From a virus, in the IMG/VR virus record IMGVR_UViG_3300023184_000025, positions 62,001 to 126,000 of that record: a stretch of 64,000 nt of DNA; one strand, written 5' to 3'. The notes beneath the pieces are model-generated. The model was given only the letters and a program-made list of their open reading frames with translations, searched no databases and was not told the DNA's origin. The translations under genes were made by a program, and so were the position numbers. Position 1 is the first letter of the stretch. Each line of letters begins with the position of its first letter. Positions 1 to 6,748 of the stretch are shown here, one piece after another.

Positions 1-34
1 GCCCCTGGGGAAAATTATACCTCTACGCAAGTTT

Positions 35-484
35 TTATTTGGCACGATTGTTAAGATATTGTTCGTGTTGTATCCATTTATTTTTTACCAAGAATCCCCA
101 TTCACGTTTCTGTGTACCGGGCATGAACATGGTCCAACATTCTACACTAGGGTCTAGTTCAATGCGATGAAAACTATTAGCACTACAAGTGCGAAAATGA
201 CCAGGCTTCCGCCAATGTGCAATTTCTCCAACTTTCTCTCCTTGGTTATTAAACTGTGGAATCCATTCCCAGTAGCCACCTTTTAAAATGAGAGTGGCAT
301 AAGGCCAAGGATGGTCATGCACATCATCAGGATCTGATTTGAGAAACTTGTGTATAAAGATGTTAAATGGAAACCATTTCCTATCTTTGAGAAAAACATA
401 GTATCGTTCCAGATATGGTTCGTTGCTTTGTCGATCCAGAATCAATCGATACCGTCCTAGTCGATGCATGAGTGTTTTAATCAT
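35..484 (-). CDS. Cupin-like protein, leaderless start
   Basis: A 149-residue protein with a cupin-like pattern: HDHPW at residues 56-60, GGYWE at 69-73 and HRIEL at 106-110, which could supply a His/Glu metal site in a small beta barrel. I cannot name its substrate. The ATG at 484 is preferred over the in-frame ATG at 499, because the upstream one lies inside the promoter -10 box (TATAAT at 491-496). The chosen ATG lies 6 bases after that box, so the mRNA would be leaderless. It is the last minus-strand gene at the left edge. The family identification rests on the motif pattern only. Confidence 0.7.
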   Translation of the reverse strand: MIKTLMHRLGRYRLILDRQSNEPYLERYYVFLKDRKWFPFNIFIHKFLKSDPDDVHDHPWPYATLILKGGYWEWIPQFNNQGEKVGEIAHWRKPGHFRTCSANSFHRIELDPSVECWTMFMPGTQKREWGFLVKNKWIQHEQYLNNRAK

Positions 485-490
485 ATATGT

Positions 491-519
491 ATTATACACT
501 AAAATAATTTATTAGTCAA
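491..519 (-). promoter_or_regulatory. Sigma70-like promoter, leaderless type
   Basis: Minus strand: -35 TTGACT (514-519), 17-base spacer, -10 TATAAT (491-496). ATG follows after 6 bases at 484, where transcription would be expected to begin. Confidence 0.75.
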
Positions 520-533
520 GTTTAATGTAGAGT

Positions 534-540
534 TAAATAT
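534..540 (+). promoter_or_regulatory. Candidate T4-like late promoter
   Basis: TAAATAT, resembling the T4 late box TATAAATA, ends 6 bases before the ATG at 547. There is no Shine-Dalgarno between them, so a leaderless transcript is possible. Confidence 0.4.
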
Positions 541-546
541 TGCACT

Positions 547-1206
547 ATGGAATTCTCCGCTACTAATTGGTTGACTTGGCAACGTGCTTCTAATGCTGTT
601 AATTTTTTGGATCCACCATTTAGATTAGGCAACTATTATCCAGATTGGTTCAAAAATCTTAAAGCTGACGTTAGACATTACTTGCCCCAAGGTCATATGC
701 AAAATAACACAGCCCGGGTATGTTTAGGCTTACGTGGTATCAATAGTGTGGGATGGACCATCATTGATCCAAAGTACCCATACATTGGCGGCGCCGTGGT
801 ATTCCATCCTGAGCAGTTACATGGTACCAAGTGGTGCGAAAAAGATTCTTCTGGTGAATATGTTTGGAAAATAGTCCTTAATGCATTACCCTGGAGAGCA
901 AAAATGGCTCCAGGATGGAGATTGATTGTTGGAGATTATCCATTGGCATTCAGTGAGGATTGGCATACATTTTCAGGTTGTGTGGATGCAAACTACAAGA
1001 TCAATGATGATGGCCAATTGGGATCCTTTTACAAATATGATGAGCCCATTGACCCCAACTTTAACTATTACAATATTGAATCAGTGATGGCTGTTAAACA
1101 GCACATGGTTGCTACTCCATCAGGAGCTGTGACTTTTTCAATCATTCCATATTATGATCCTGATTATCAGGCACCGATGTTCAAAGGCTATCCAAGTCTT
1201 GATTAA
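547..1206 (+). CDS. Conserved phage protein of unknown function
   Basis: A 219-residue soluble protein, rich in Trp, Tyr and Pro, with no signal peptide and no catalytic motif that I recognise. It is divergent from the cupin-like gene and starts just after a TAAATA box. A strong symmetrical hairpin follows its stop and probably terminates its transcript. The composition (aromatic-rich, beta-type) would fit a structural or carbohydrate-binding role, but this is only a guess. Confidence 0.7.
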   Translation: MEFSATNWLTWQRASNAVNFLDPPFRLGNYYPDWFKNLKADVRHYLPQGHMQNNTARVCLGLRGINSVGWTIIDPKYPYIGGAVVFHPEQLHGTKWCEKDSSGEYVWKIVLNALPWRAKMAPGWRLIVGDYPLAFSEDWHTFSGCVDANYKINDDGQLGSFYKYDEPIDPNFNYYNIESVMAVKQHMVATPSGAVTFSIIPYYDPDYQAPMFKGYPSLD

Positions 1207-1216
1207 TCAGTCAAGC

Positions 1217-1241
1217 AAAAGCCCTACTTGGTAGGGCTTTT
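1217..1241 (+). terminator. Bidirectional rho-independent terminator
   Basis: An 11-bp perfect stem, AAAAGCCCTAC paired with GTAGGGCTTTT, with a 3-base loop. It lies between convergent genes ending at 1206 (+) and 1288 (-). The A/T ends of the stem provide a U-run on either strand. Confidence 0.8.
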
Positions 1242-1287
1242 GGCAAATGTGTCCAGTTTGGGCTGGACAGCGAATCTAGATTCTAGA

Positions 1288-1557
1288 TTAGACTAAACCA
1301 AGGGCCAGAGCCTTGTAACCAGCGGCAACAATCTTGCGGCTTGGCTTGCCGAGTGCGTACTCGGTAACACGAATGCCATTACCGGCTGTGCGGCTGTTGG
1401 CATAAACAGCAAAGCCGTTTTGGCGGATGCGGCTTACTTCAGCACCCAAGTTACCAACGCCAAAGCGTTTCTTGGCCTCAGCTGGGCTGAGTGTTTCACC
1501 GCTTTGCAAGGCGCGGAAGACCTTGTAAGTTTTAGTAGTTTCGTTAAAATGTTTCAT
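1288..1557 (-). CDS. Small winged-helix/HTH-like protein
   Basis: An 89-residue basic protein. Residues 8-60 look like a winged-helix DNA-binding domain: a helix starting TYKVFRALQSG, then a likely recognition helix near LGAEVSRIRQNGF, then a wing. It has its own promoter (TTGCAT, 17 bases, TATAAT) and an AAAGG Shine-Dalgarno. Size and position among early-type genes suggest a small regulator, but its targets are unknown. Confidence 0.65.
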   Translation of the reverse strand: MKHFNETTKTYKVFRALQSGETLSPAEAKKRFGVGNLGAEVSRIRQNGFAVYANSRTAGNGIRVTEYALGKPSRKIVAAGYKALALGLV

Positions 1558-1612
1558 AGTTTTTACCTTTCAGATTTAAAATAATGATGTTTTGTTTTTG
1601 CATCATGTGCTT

Positions 1613-1641
1613 ATTATAATATGTTTAGCGTAGATATGCAA
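1613..1641 (-). promoter_or_regulatory. Sigma70-like promoter
   Basis: -35 TTGCAT (1636-1641), 17-base spacer, -10 TATAAT (1613-1618) on the minus strand. The leader to the ATG at 1557 is about 50 bases and contains an AAAGG ribosome site. Confidence 0.65.
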
Positions 1642-1697
1642 TAGCGTTTGGCAAACTAAGTTAAAACAGTTTGCCGATTACATGGACAATGTTTATT

Positions 1698-1931
1698 TTA
1701 TGTCCACTTCAACAACGATATAGTGTAATCTTTTGGATCTGACCATGTAACCCATTCTATTTCGGCATCAACATTGAATCCGTTGATCTGCAAAAACTTG
1801 AGAGCTTCTTCTCGGGCCTGTAGTCGTTTGGTCTGATCAAAGTTGGCTAATCTTGCGCCAAATCTCTGATCCAACTCGGTGCGAAGTCTAGCAAAATTGT
1901 TAAGTTGGTGAAATCTAATGCGTTTGGTCAT
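1698..1931 (-). CDS. Hypothetical protein
   Basis: A 77-residue protein, basic and helical in its first half. The start overlaps the stop of the SWIM-finger gene upstream by 4 bases (ATGA), so the two are probably co-translated. It is the last member of the small-gene operon driven from 3571. No family recognised. Confidence 0.6.
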   Translation of the reverse strand: MTKRIRFHQLNNFARLRTELDQRFGARLANFDQTKRLQAREEALKFLQINGFNVDAEIEWVTWSDPKDYTISLLKWT

Positions 1932-2275
1932 ACTGTGATTTTAACGTGTTTACAGTCGCCGCGAAATCTAAAACCACTACAAGTACAAGAATAGGTTCCG
2001 TTAAGTTCTGACACTTTGTATTCATCACCTTTACTACCTTTTACAGTCCACACACGACCTTCAGGTTGTTCCTCTTTAGCCTGGAATTTCCATGAATTTG
2101 GCACTTCAACAAATTTGCGACCACGTACATCGAACCCAATGGGCTTTTTAAATCTAAATGGGGAGGCGGTGCCATGCCTTACATAGGCATACATTTTGCT
2201 TTTGGAATCATTTAAAAAGTAAACATGGTTTGGGAACTTATCGGCCCACTCGGTCACTTCAAGAAATGCTTTCAT
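1928..2275 (-). CDS. SWIM zinc-finger protein
   Basis: A 115-residue protein. The C-terminal segment YSCTCSGFRFRGDCKHVK has the CxC...CxH pattern of SWIM zinc fingers, which bind nucleic acid or protein in recombination and chromatin-type proteins. The N-terminal ~90 residues are not recognised. It sits in an operon of small genes with 4-base overlaps on both sides, implying translational coupling. The finger is clear; the role (DNA or RNA binding during takeover) is inferred. Confidence 0.75.
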   Translation of the reverse strand: MKAFLEVTEWADKFPNHVYFLNDSKSKMYAYVRHGTASPFRFKKPIGFDVRGRKFVEVPNSWKFQAKEEQPEGRVWTVKGSKGDEYKVSELNGTYSCTCSGFRFRGDCKHVKITV

Positions 2276-2454
2276 GATTTTAACGTTACACTAGATTTGA
2301 ATACGCCACCTATTACCACTATGGCCAACCAAGTCTCAAACGAGTAAGGAATAGCCAGTGAAGGAAACAATGTATTCAATGACCAAATGGTTGCAACAGG
2401 GCCAATAACGACCAAAAATACAACGAATAGAATTGCAAGAAAAAGTTTTGACAT
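2272..2454 (-). CDS. Small two-helix membrane protein
   Basis: A 60-residue protein with two hydrophobic segments: residues 4-26 (LFLAILFVVFLVVIGPVATI) and about 42-55. It overlaps the downstream SWIM gene by 4 bases. Function unknown; such small inner-membrane proteins are common among early phage genes. Confidence 0.6.
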   Translation of the reverse strand: MSKLFLAILFVVFLVVIGPVATIWSLNTLFPSLAIPYSFETWLAIVVIGGVFKSSVTLKS

Positions 2455-2458
2455 AAAA

Positions 2459-2617
2459 TTATCCTTTTATTTGATGACGGTATTCACGTTTAAGCCAATA
2501 TTTGTATTTGTGAAAATACTCTTTCATGGTCATACGTGGCTGGCCCCAACCATCGTGTTCGTCGCAGTTGTCTCTCCAGAGATCATTGAGCCATTGACGA
2601 AACGGTTTAGCAGTCAT
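2459..2617 (-). CDS. Small conserved phage protein (52 aa)
   Basis: A 52-residue ORF (ATG at 2617, TAA at 2459-2461). It overlaps the preceding gene's stop as ATGA and ends 5 bases before the next gene. The sequence is acidic and aromatic, with DEHDGWGQPRM followed by EYFHKYKYWLKREYRHQ at the C-terminus. The coupling and the composition support real coding. No function can be assigned. Confidence 0.65.
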   Translation of the reverse strand: MTAKPFRQWLNDLWRDNCDEHDGWGQPRMTMKEYFHKYKYWLKREYRHQIKG

Positions 2618-2907
2618 ACTACCTCTAACATGTTAGCAGGAACTTTCCACAACCCAGTGGTCAATCGACCATTATTAGATTCACGAATTGTAATGTATTT
2701 GATAGCAATCTTTTCCACAGTACCAACAACAGTTACTCCACGTTTGGCACTGGTGAACTTTACGGTGCTACCAATGGTCACACTTCGTTTCTTTTGTTGC
2801 GTGAGTTGGACACGGGCAAATCGAATTGCATCACCAATGCTAACAAGCTCATCATTGGTAAATGATCCGGCAATAATTGCACTATTAATTTCTTGGATGG
2901 TAGTCAT
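2614..2907 (-). CDS. Hypothetical protein, beta-barrel-like
   Basis: A 97-residue protein starting at MTTIQEINS. An ATG 15 bases upstream is less likely because it overlaps the previous gene. The second half, with VTIGSTVKFTSAKRGVTVVG then ITIRESN, looks like a small SH3/KOW-type barrel. The N-terminal half is helical. It overlaps the 52-residue gene by 4 bases. Function unknown. Confidence 0.6.
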   Translation of the reverse strand: MTTIQEINSAIIAGSFTNDELVSIGDAIRFARVQLTQQKKRSVTIGSTVKFTSAKRGVTVVGTVEKIAIKYITIRESNNGRLTTGLWKVPANMLEVV

Positions 2908-2915
2908 ATGTTTCC

Positions 2916-3122
2916 TTAACATTCAATATCAATATTACGACCTTTGTCTAGATCTAAACGAAGGTTTCTACTTACTCTCTCTGCAATGATTTGTTCAACT
3001 CTGCGTTCTTCAATCTTTTTAGCATAGTCTTCAGTTCGTTGTTTTTCCAGCCGATTTTGATCAATTCGATACTGTTCTAGATTGTGTTTTACAACACTTT
3101 GTTCTGCTCTTGAGATATTCAT
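2916..3122 (-). CDS. Charged coiled-coil protein
   Basis: A 68-residue protein, strongly charged and probably one long helix (YRIDQNRLEKQRTEDYAKK), ending in DLDKGRNIDIEC. Lies in the small-gene operon. No family function known to me. Confidence 0.6.
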   Translation of the reverse strand: MNISRAEQSVVKHNLEQYRIDQNRLEKQRTEDYAKKIEERRVEQIIAERVSRNLRLDLDKGRNIDIEC

Positions 3123-3134
3123 ACTTGCAATCCT

Positions 3135-3512
3135 TTACGCTACCTTGCGAAAATATTGGTAGGGCAGGCCCAGGTCGTAGCACAAGTATTCCCAATCACC
3201 ATTGGCTGAGCTAGATTGCATGATCCAGCGAAGTGCAGTCTCACGGTCACCAGCACCCATACAGATGGTGTTGATAACATGACGTTCAAACTTGTCGATG
3301 GCCTCGGCCTCAGAAGCCTTGCGAGCGATCTCTTCTTGCTCAATAGCTACACCAAGTCCTTCAAACTCAGCATCAAACTGCTCCAAAGTCCAAGTTGAAG
3401 TGTCAACACCACGTGGGCGAACACCGTAAGCGTCCTTGTACATATCCCAGTAAAGTTCCCGGGCTTGTTCTAGCTCTGACAGCTCGTCCCAAGATTTAAA
3501 TTCTGTAGTCAT
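3135..3512 (-). CDS. Hypothetical early protein
   Basis: A 125-residue acidic helical protein. The start MTTEFKSW is chosen because AAGGAG lies 7 bases before it. A longer reading from 3542 would start at the -10 box itself. It is the first gene of an eight-gene minus-strand operon running to 1698. No domain recognised. Confidence 0.65.
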   Translation of the reverse strand: MTTEFKSWDELSELEQARELYWDMYKDAYGVRPRGVDTSTWTLEQFDAEFEGLGVAIEQEEIARKASEAEAIDKFERHVINTICMGAGDRETALRWIMQSSSANGDWEYLCYDLGLPYQYFRKVA

Positions 3513-3542
3513 TTGTGGCTCCTTATTTCTTACTATGTTCAT

Positions 3543-3571
3543 ATTATAGCAAATTGGGATTATTTGGTCAA
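3543..3571 (-). promoter_or_regulatory. Sigma70-like early promoter (repeat family)
   Basis: TTGACC (3566-3571), 17-base spacer ending TTTGC, TATAAT (3543-3548). It belongs to a dispersed family of near-identical promoters in this window. It heads the 3512-1698 operon and its mRNA has an ordinary leader with AAGGAG. Confidence 0.85.
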
Positions 3572-3685
3572 CCGTTTTATCAACAACTGATTCAGGGTTG
3601 GTTTGAGTCCTAGCTTCTTACGGAGCAGTTCACCCAGAGTTGGCTTTTTGATTTTTGTCATCTTCTTTTGTTTTTTTGTTTTCAT
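3560..3685 (-). CDS. Small basic protein, leaderless (41 aa)
   Basis: A 41-residue very basic peptide, beginning MKTKKQKKMTKIKKPTLG, with an amphipathic tail rich in Leu and Lys. The ATG at 3685 follows the -10 box by 6 bases, so translation would be leaderless. The 3' end runs through the -35 region of the next promoter. Length is short, but the promoter geometry is identical to that of three longer genes. Could be a nucleic-acid or host-factor binding peptide (inference). Confidence 0.55.
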   Translation of the reverse strand: MKTKKQKKMTKIKKPTLGELLRKKLGLKPTLNQLLIKRLTK

Positions 3686-3691
3686 GTTCTA

Positions 3692-3720
3692 ATTATAGCA
3701 AAAGGGCAATTATTGGTCAA
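3692..3720 (-). promoter_or_regulatory. Sigma70-like early promoter, leaderless type
   Basis: TTGACC (3715-3720), 17-base spacer, TATAAT (3692-3697), 6 bases, then ATG at 3685. Confidence 0.85.
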
Positions 3721-3950
3721 CCAAATGCTTTTACTAGCCCTGTGAGCCCAATAATTACACTTACAAAGTTAACAAACATCTGTGGTTTATTTGCAACACG
3801 GATTGTCCATATTAAAAATAAGATAGTTCCCACAAAAAATGTAAGGATATTGTAAGGATATGCCGCAGGTCCAACGGCGTTTAAGCTGTGGCCTGCAACA
3901 ATAAACAGGGCTCCAGCCCACTGTAGTATTTCGTTAGTATCTAATTTCAT
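3717..3950 (-). CDS. Three-helix membrane protein, leaderless
   Basis: A 77-residue integral membrane protein with hydrophobic segments near residues 8-27, 33-50 and 56-74, and almost no charged residues. The ATG lies 6 bases after TATAAT (3957-3962) and there is no Shine-Dalgarno. The gene stands as its own transcription unit. Function unknown; the three-helix hairpin shape somewhat resembles small SWEET/PnuC-like half units, but I would not assign it. Confidence 0.65.
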   Translation of the reverse strand: MKLDTNEILQWAGALFIVAGHSLNAVGPAAYPYNILTFFVGTILFLIWTIRVANKPQMFVNFVSVIIGLTGLVKAFG

Positions 3951-3956
3951 GTTATT

Positions 3957-3985
3957 ATTATAGCAAAATGGTAATTATTGGTCAA
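3957..3985 (-). promoter_or_regulatory. Sigma70-like early promoter, leaderless type
   Basis: TTGACC (3980-3985), 17-base spacer, TATAAT (3957-3962), 6 bases, then ATG at 3950. Confidence 0.85.
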
Positions 3986-4119
3986 CCAAAATTTGTTGTG
4001 AAAAAACAACAAGAATTTAATAAAATTTACCCATTTTGTGTCAACGATCTTGTGAGCGCAGGCGTTATTATATTATACAGAGATAATTCTGTATATTTTA
4101 ACTTTAAAGGAAATTTACC

Positions 4120-4335
4120 ATGAAATTAGTCGCAACATTAATCGCTTCAGCATTTGCTGTCACTGCTTTTGCCGCAGAACCTGCCAAAAAAGAAGAAAAG
4201 AAAGCTGATGCCAAGCCTGCTGTTACAGCGCCGGCCAAGCCAGCACCTGCCGCAACTGCGCCAGCAACGCCTGCAAAAAGTGAGCCTGCTAAGAAGGACG
4301 CACCAAAAGCAGACGCAAAGACAGCCGCGAAATAA
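4120..4335 (+). CDS. Exported Ala/Lys/Pro-rich protein
   Basis: A 71-residue protein. Residues 1-19 form a typical signal peptide cleaved after AFA, followed by a low-complexity Ala/Lys/Pro tract to the end. AAAGGAAA lies 7 bases before the ATG. Such exported AKP-rich proteins are common in betaproteobacteria and may be of host origin. The stop is followed at once by a coding-like segment in the +1 frame. A terminator at 4501 ends the transcript. Confidence 0.7.
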   Translation: MKLVATLIASAFAVTAFAAEPAKKEEKKADAKPAVTAPAKPAPAATAPATPAKSEPAKKDAPKADAKTAAK

Positions 4336-4336
4336 T

Positions 4337-4513
4337 CTAGAAGAAGATGATGACTTTGAGATCAACGACGAAGTCACATTTGGACGTAATCGCAGGAGTT
4401 CACAGTTTGGAAAAGTTATACACGAGGACGAAGACCTTTCCGATTATGTCCTAAATAGATTGTACTTGGCCAGGATGTTGGCCTTAAAAAAACGTCAGGA
4501 AGTTTGGGGGTAA
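4337..4513 (+). CDS. Acidic 58-residue segment lacking a clear start
   Basis: Reading from CTA at 4337, this frame gives a protein-like sequence: an acidic N-terminus (LEEDDDFEINDEVTFG), a basic patch, then DYVLNRLYLARMLALKKRQE. Its stop overlaps the 5' arm of the terminator. There is no ATG, GTG or TTG in a sensible place, and the segment is in the +1 frame relative to the AKP-rich gene that stops at 4335. It may be reached by a +1 frameshift or by a rare start codon, or the sequence may have an indel. The coding character is inferred from composition alone. Confidence 0.4.
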   Translation, partial: LEEDDDFEINDEVTFGRNRRSSQFGKVIHEDEDLSDYVLNRLYLARMLALKKRQEVWG

Positions 4514-4531
4514 AATCCCAAACTTTTTTTT
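4501..4531 (+). terminator. Rho-independent terminator
   Basis: Stem AGTTTGGG (4501-4508) and CCCAAACT (4517-4524), loop of 8 bases, followed by a run of seven T. Overlaps the stop codon of the acidic segment. Confidence 0.9.
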
Positions 4532-4563
4532 GACTATTTTCTCAGTAGAAACCATTAGAGATA

Positions 4564-4574
4564 TTGCAACGCAA
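4564..4574 (+). promoter_or_regulatory. PhaR-like operator TTGC-N3-GCAA
   Basis: TTGCAACGCAA, about 50 bases before the ATG at 4625. The same sequence, inverted, lies over the -35 box of the phasin-like gene at 11336-11346. It resembles operators of PHB regulators of the PhaR family (TGC-N3-GCA core). Confidence 0.45.
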
Positions 4575-4624
4575 CATAAATACTCCGTAGAAACCACGAG
4601 TACCTACTGACAAGGACACATATA

Positions 4625-4801
4625 ATGACATATCTATCAAACAAAATGCTGTCTATCTTGGAACGTTTAAGTGAAATGTTCCCTGGTAGTAGTTACCAAA
4701 GCCGCTTGGAACAATATCTAAGCACCAAAGGCATTACCGATGCCGCACAGTTGGAAAATTATATCCGACATTTTAATTCTCAAAAGGAAAACTATCTATG
4801 A
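4625..4801 (+). CDS. Small helical protein (58 aa)
   Basis: A 58-residue ORF, ATG at 4625. It contains FPGSSYQSRLEQYLSTKG followed by a helical C-terminus. This resembles short proteobacterial proteins of the DUF3563 kind, but the match is from memory and tentative. A spaced AAGGAC motif precedes the start, and the stop overlaps the next ATG (ATGA). First gene of a three-gene plus-strand operon. Confidence 0.55.
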   Translation: MTYLSNKMLSILERLSEMFPGSSYQSRLEQYLSTKGITDAAQLENYIRHFNSQKENYL

Positions 4802-4896
4802 AAAAAATCGTCAACACACTTTACAAAGGCTTAATTAACTGGGCCGAAACTATTGCCGCTTATCGCAACAGTAATGCCAGTAAACACTACTATTAA
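4798..4896 (+). CDS. Small protein (32 aa)
   Basis: A 32-residue ORF overlapping the previous stop as ATGA. One helix (LYKGLINWAETIAAYRNS) and a C-terminus ending KHYY. Coupling and composition suggest it is real. Function unknown. Confidence 0.45.
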   Translation: MKKIVNTLYKGLINWAETIAAYRNSNASKHYY

Positions 4897-4897
4897 A

Positions 4898-4996
4898 ATG
4901 AACTTTATAGACACCGTAATAATGTTGCTACGCTGGAAGCAACAAGGGTGGGAAGTACATCCTGTTATTGATGATGACTTTACTGGCTGGTTTTAA
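4898..4996 (+). CDS. Small protein (32 aa)
   Basis: A 32-residue ORF starting 2 bases after the previous stop; contains VIMLLRWKQQGWEVHPV and a Trp/Phe end. It ends 2 bases before the convergent gene at 4998. Function unknown; kept because of tight spacing and plausible composition. Confidence 0.4.
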   Translation: MNFIDTVIMLLRWKQQGWEVHPVIDDDFTGWF

Positions 4997-4997
4997 G

Positions 4998-5450
4998 TTA
5001 CAACAACCAACCTAGATCTAGACGCTGATGTATCCAGGGATAAATTGGCGTTTCAAAATCCATATACCAAATGCCATTCCAGCCCAGGTAATTGGCATGT
5101 ACGATCTTATCCTTGTTTCCTAGCCAATCGTCAGGATATGTTGGCTGATATTTAGAATAAACTTTGAAATCTGATTTGATATTTTGAAATCTAACAGAAT
5201 CAATAATCACTGCCATGTCTAGTTCTGGCGGCTGTATTTCTTTATAATTTTTATTAAAAAACTCAATGCTTAGTCTATGCTGTCCAGGATACACCGACTG
5301 TACAATTAGAAAATCCTGGCTATGTGAATCTGTAACTGTCCATAACACATGATCATCAAGCTTGATAGTATATTCAGGAACAGTTGTTACCATTCTTGTA
5401 CTGACTGAAAGATTAATTTTGATATCGTTTTTTTGCATAACCGTACTCAT
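4998..5450 (-). CDS. Hypothetical beta-rich protein paired with radical SAM gene
   Basis: A 150-residue protein without a signal peptide. The first ~110 residues look like a beta-sandwich; the C-terminus (LGWNGIWYMDFETPIYPW) is aromatic. Its start lies inside the end of the upstream radical SAM gene (38-base overlap), so the two are likely co-translated. A second in-frame ATG is at 5438. It could be a partner or substrate of the radical SAM enzyme, but the sequence gives no proof. Confidence 0.6.
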   Translation of the reverse strand: MSTVMQKNDIKINLSVSTRMVTTVPEYTIKLDDHVLWTVTDSHSQDFLIVQSVYPGQHRLSIEFFNKNYKEIQPPELDMAVIIDSVRFQNIKSDFKVYSKYQPTYPDDWLGNKDKIVHANYLGWNGIWYMDFETPIYPWIHQRLDLGWLL

Positions 5451-6720
5451 CTAAAAATTCTGCTAGTTCTGGCACAAACTCACGCAAGTCATGTTCTCGC
5501 AATTGATCAAACTTAGTACAATAGTCAGTTAGCTCTTGTCTAACAGTTTCTATATTGACTCCAGTCTGGTACAACAATCCTATAACCATTTGTGCATGAT
5601 GGGATATTGATTCTACCACTCTTGATTGATTTCTAACATTAATATCGTGCAGTATATCTTTATCTTTAAGAATAAATCTTGACAGTCTTGATTTAATTAT
5701 TTCCTTAGCTGAATTAGGAAGGTAACAGGGTCTAAAAAACTCTGGACGATGCAGGACATTACTGTCAATAATAATAGAATGTTCTAGACAAAAATCTAAA
5801 AGTTTATCGTAATGCATCAGACTTAACAGTTGAGGAACTGAGCGTAATACTGTGCTAAATTTTTCATTGGTGCAAGCCAGATATTGTCGAATGTTGTCGA
5901 CAATCTTGTTAGTTTTTCCTGGGTATCGAATATAATCATTGCTAATATCAAGGTTTTCAATGCTGATTTCAATCTGCACAGATTTAAATTTTTCTAATTG
6001 TGTCATCAACTCAGGGTCGTAGATAGTTCCATTGGTTACAAAAGTCAGATGAAAATCTGTGTGATTGTTATTGCACAAGAACGTTATCAAATCTCTAAAT
6101 CGCTTGTGGTACAACGGTTCTCCGCCCATGACATGCAGACAAATAATATCATTGTTGTTTAACAAGTGATCACAGAATTTTCCCCAGGTGGGTGTATCGG
6201 TCCAGTCGTGTTTGATCGGAATACTGGAATCTCTTAGACCAATTTTATTCAAATCAGCGGCTAAGAGTGTGCTGTTAAATCCATCACACATTACGCAGGC
6301 CATATTGCAAATATTACTAAAACTGATATGATAAAATCTTGGACTAGATTTATCAGCATTAATAATTTTCCAAACAGGACTTTCTTCGGCGCTTTGTTGG
6401 AAATCCTGTCCCGGAAATATAGCAGCCTGCAGATTTCTGCGACTACGAAATGTTACTTCACTATGCTGATCTTCTTTATAACAACGATGACATCGGGCAA
6501 CAGAGTCTCCGTTGAGTATGTTTTTTCTTGCTGATTGAACTGATTTTGAATTTGAAAAATATTCATCCACAGTCATTAAATTAATATGCTCATTGCCCGG
6601 TAAGTCAGCACGATCAGCAAAATGACAAAAGTTCATTGTGCCGTCAGAATTGATCCTGACTTCAGTCCAGGGACTGATACAAAAAGTTTGTTGGTTGATA
6701 TTCAATTTATTTTGTTCCAT
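5413..6720 (-). CDS. Radical SAM protein with extra Cys clusters
   Basis: A 435-residue protein. The CxxxCxxC motif at Cys138, Cys142 and Cys145 binds the [4Fe-4S] cluster that cleaves S-adenosylmethionine. GGEP at 199-202 is the usual SAM-contacting motif. An N-terminal region contains Cys14, Cys32 and the pair CHRC at 77-80, which look like auxiliary cluster ligands of the SPASM/twitch type. This class often modifies peptides or sugars. A second phage radical SAM gene at 56289 has the same layout. The substrate is unknown; the overlapping 150-residue gene is the most obvious candidate partner. Confidence 0.85.
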   Translation of the reverse strand: MEQNKLNINQQTFCISPWTEVRINSDGTMNFCHFADRADLPGNEHINLMTVDEYFSNSKSVQSARKNILNGDSVARCHRCYKEDQHSEVTFRSRRNLQAAIFPGQDFQQSAEESPVWKIINADKSSPRFYHISFSNICNMACVMCDGFNSTLLAADLNKIGLRDSSIPIKHDWTDTPTWGKFCDHLLNNNDIICLHVMGGEPLYHKRFRDLITFLCNNNHTDFHLTFVTNGTIYDPELMTQLEKFKSVQIEISIENLDISNDYIRYPGKTNKIVDNIRQYLACTNEKFSTVLRSVPQLLSLMHYDKLLDFCLEHSIIIDSNVLHRPEFFRPCYLPNSAKEIIKSRLSRFILKDKDILHDINVRNQSRVVESISHHAQMVIGLLYQTGVNIETVRQELTDYCTKFDQLREHDLREFVPELAEFLDEYGYAKKRYQN

Positions 6721-6738
6721 TGTTGTTACTTATCGTGG

Positions 6739-6744
6739 TAAATA
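6739..6744 (+). promoter_or_regulatory. Candidate T4-like late promoter
   Basis: TAAATA ends 4 bases before the ATG at 6749. No Shine-Dalgarno separates the two. Confidence 0.35.
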
Positions 6745-6748
6745 TAGG

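Noticed and set aside
2387-2989. Long plus-strand frame of 200 codons
   Set aside because: It is antisense to a run of tightly overlapping minus-strand genes that have ribosome sites and a promoter. Its sequence is hydrophobic without clear domains.
4042-4080. Promoter for the gene at 4120
   Set aside because: Candidate boxes (TTGTGA with TATTAT or TATACA) have poor spacing of 15 or 18 bases. I could not choose one, although a promoter must exist nearby.
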